From NCBI RefSeq assembly GCF_000377745.1, contig NZ_KB898706.1, forward strand, positions 757,174 through 821,173: a stretch of DNA of 64,000 nucleotides, in the 5' to 3' direction. Made by a program: the position numbers and the translations under genes. This DNA comes from Gilvimarinus chinensis DSM 19667. Its GTDB lineage: Bacteria > Pseudomonadota > Gammaproteobacteria > Pseudomonadales > Cellvibrionaceae. Each line of letters begins with the position of its first letter. Position 1 is the stretch's first letter. The notes beneath the pieces are model-generated. The model was not told the DNA's origin. It saw only the letters and a list, made by a program, of their open reading frames with translations, and did not search any database. Shown here piece by piece: positions 62,714 through 64,000 of this stretch.

Positions 62714-63628
62714 CTATTCATCACTAAAATAATCAGTATCCAAGGCTTTAATCTCATAGATCTCTTTAACTGAAACCCCCAGGTTATGCTTAATCATTAG
62801 GGCGGCGAGTTTGGGGCCGTCTATCAGTATGATCTTTTTCTGGATCATCCCTACGTACTCCAAAGCGCCACGGCTGAATTTGGAGGTGGTAATAAAAACG
62901 CCCTTGTGGGCGCGTTGCATATCCAGCGCGCCTGAAAAGGCCTGAATGGCCTCGCGGCCAACGGTGTTTTCCGCGTAGCGTTTGGCTTGTAGGTAGATGG
63001 TTTCCAGGCCTAAAGGGTCTTCGTTTATAAGGCCATCAATGCCGCCATCGGCGGTGTATTGTGTGGCTTGCCCGGAGTCTTTACTCCAACCGCCGTAACC
63101 CATGGCTTGCATCAGCTCCACCACTAGCTTTTCTAAAAACTCAGGGGGTTGCTGAATCACCATGGTGAGCACTTCCTCGACAAGCTCTTGCCGGATTTCA
63201 CTGTAGGCTTCTTCCAGCCGCTCTGTGGGGTCTGTTTCTTCGTTATCGCTGTTATCTTGAGCGGCGGGTGACTTACTGGCTTTGGGCTTGGCGCTATGAA
63301 ACTCCACAAATTCGGGGAACTGCTTGAGAAAGCGCACATCAATCCGCTCGGGCTCTTGTGCAAGGGCCGCCTGTCCTCGGTCGGTGATTTGTAGCTGGCT
63401 GCGCCCAGGGGCTGTTAATAGCCCGGCTTTGCCTAAATAGGTTCTGGCCCAGGCAACGCGGTTGCGAACAACTGTTTGCTTGCCAGAGGGTAGTTTCTCG
63501 GCACGTTCTTCATCCGTAAGCTCAAAGTGCAAACAGACCTGTTCGAACGCATCATTGAAACGGTGTACCTGCCCGTCCTGCACCGCCGCCAGTAGTGGGC
63601 GCATACAGCTCTGAAAATCTGGAATCAT
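62714..63628 (-). CDS. mrr: Mrr-type restriction endonuclease (type IV)
   Basis: A 304-residue protein. The N-terminal Mrr_N winged helix (about 5-90: MRPLLAAVQDGQVHRF, RNRVAWARTYLGKAGLL, QLQITDRGQAAL) precedes an acidic linker and the Mrr_cat PD-(D/E)xK nuclease (about 155-300). Active-site residues are Asp198 in DGGIDGLI and Q214-A-K216 in YLQAKRY. Mrr enzymes cut methylated DNA. It is encoded just upstream of the hsd operon, on the same strand but 282 bases away, so it has its own control. Length is normal. Confidence 0.93.
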   Translation of the reverse strand: MIPDFQSCMRPLLAAVQDGQVHRFNDAFEQVCLHFELTDEERAEKLPSGKQTVVRNRVAWARTYLGKAGLLTAPGRSQLQITDRGQAALAQEPERIDVRFLKQFPEFVEFHSAKPKASKSPAAQDNSDNEETDPTERLEEAYSEIRQELVEEVLTMVIQQPPEFLEKLVVELMQAMGYGGWSKDSGQATQYTADGGIDGLINEDPLGLETIYLQAKRYAENTVGREAIQAFSGALDMQRAHKGVFITTSKFSRGALEYVGMIQKKIILIDGPKLAALMIKHNLGVSVKEIYEIKALDTDYFSDE

Positions 63629-63736
63629 GTGGCTTCCCTAACTTATCTGTGTTTTTCCATCATCTGGTTGGTAATGATTATCCGGAATAGGGATGGGGAT
63701 GCCAACCCCCAGATTTCTCGATCTGAGGGTTGTTTA

Positions 63737-63756
63737 TTGGTGGAGGCGGGGGGGAG
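63737..63756. repeat. Partial duplicate of the ssrA 3' end, candidate attachment-site remnant
   Basis: TTGGTGGAGGCGGGGGGGAG matches the 3' end of ssrA at 63906-63924 except for one extra G, and both copies also have TTGTTT just before. The copies are 169 bases apart. Such duplication is what site-specific integration at ssrA leaves. No integrase gene is in the window. Confidence 0.6.
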
Positions 63757-63871
63757 AGTGTACTTGGGGGCCGTCCCTGGCCCCAACCCTTCGGGCGCAT
63801 TCGCGGTACAAAATGCTCCCGGCATTTTGTGAACCCCACTACGGGGGACACTCTCTACTCACCCCACAAAC

Positions 63872-63899
63872 AAAAAAGGCCACCCAGTTGGGTGACCTT
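63872..63899 (-). terminator. Rho-independent terminator of ssrA
   Basis: On the minus strand AAGG, T and CACCC pair with GGGTG, G and CCTT around the loop AACT, with one U-G wobble, followed by TTTTTTG. It lies eight bases past the tmRNA 3' end. Confidence 0.8.
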
Positions 63900-63906
63900 G
63901 TTTGTT

Positions 63907-64000
63907 TGGTGGAGGCGGGGGGAGTTGAACCCGCGTCTGCGCCAGCTATAGCAAGGGGCTGGGCGTCGATGTTGTCTTAATGCTGTCACTTTGACCGAAA
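63907..64000 (-). ncRNA. ssrA: tmRNA (ssrA), 3' part only
   Basis: Read on the minus strand, the segment ends GCCTCCACCA, with the encoded CCA at 63907-63909. The T arm (GCGGGTTCAACTCC) precedes it, and upstream CCCAGCCCCTTGCTATAGCTGG is compatible with the last pseudoknot. This matches the tRNA-like domain of gammaproteobacterial tmRNA. The 5' part and the tag-peptide coding region lie beyond the window. tmRNA rescues stalled ribosomes; its 3' end is a common integration site for islands. Confidence 0.88.

Larger units (their letters stand above)
63629..63906. other. Intergenic region between mrr and ssrA, with hairpin
   Basis: Contains an 11-pair hairpin with one mismatch (CAACCC and CAGAT at 63703-63714, ATCTG and GGGTTG at 63721-63732), a partial copy of the ssrA 3' end at 63737-63756, and the ssrA terminator at 63872-63899. 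Short ORFs across it are not credible genes. Confidence 0.55.

Overview
The window looks like chromosomal DNA from a free-living gammaproteobacterium. Supporting signs are a MetR regulator, an MsrPQ pair, DUF3581 and DUF2780 proteins, RecQ, and the 3' end of a gammaproteobacterial-type tmRNA at the right edge. A GH5 lipoprotein, a poly-serine linker after a lipobox, many secreted hydrolases and two diguanylate cyclases suggest a polysaccharide-degrading, probably aquatic, member of the Cellvibrionales (Cellvibrio, Saccharophagus, Teredinibacter or Simiduia relatives). That placement is inference; no rRNA gene is present.

Layout. 0-4.4 kb: a WYL regulator and a cupin, then a leftward cluster of an ECF sigma factor with a C-terminal TPR extension, a YCII/DGPF protein and two VOC proteins (one frameshifted). 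4.5-10.2 kb: msrP-msrQ for periplasmic methionine repair, a beta-propeller lipoprotein broken by an in-frame TAG, and an NfeD/SPFH pair. 10.4-15.7 kb: a 1270-residue lipoprotein with 28 thrombospondin type 3 repeats, and a lipoprotein esterase behind a hairpin-rich leader. 16-24 kb: recQ, dsbB, an intradiol dioxygenase, a frameshifted porin, metR and a secreted alpha/beta hydrolase. 24-32 kb: envelope proteins (OmpA-like, pbpG, GH5, YgjV) and an operon joining a beta-lactamase-fold serine hydrolase to a LytS/LytR two-component pair. 32-36 kb: tpiA, fbp, a diguanylate cyclase and a lipoprotein. 36.6-41.9 kb: a tightly overlapping export operon (AI-2E-family permease, outer-membrane factor, HlyD-type adaptor, DUF2955 permease, small channel protein). 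42-49 kb: thioesterase, second diguanylate cyclase, GlxA-type regulator divergent from a cysteine hydrolase, ChaB and App1 proteins, and two DUF proteins.

The right third is accessory DNA. A hipBA toxin-antitoxin pair sits behind an array of GTTGC half-sites that look like its operators. After an Atm1-type ABC exporter, a leftward defence operon runs from 62.4 to 53.2 kb: small HTH protein, hsdR, hsdM, hsdS (with a C-terminal extension of about 130 residues), an ABC/SMC-like ATPase and an HNH nuclease. The last four junctions overlap, so a complete type I restriction-modification system appears translationally coupled to a Septu-like ATPase plus HNH module. An Mrr-type (type IV) nuclease lies just upstream, and the block ends at ssrA, whose 3'-terminal sequence is partly duplicated 0.17 kb away, as expected for an integration site.

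Three genes in the first 21.3 kb (a VOC protein, the beta-propeller lipoprotein and the porin) carry single lesions in otherwise well-kept reading frames. Sequencing error and recent decay cannot be separated from this sequence alone.
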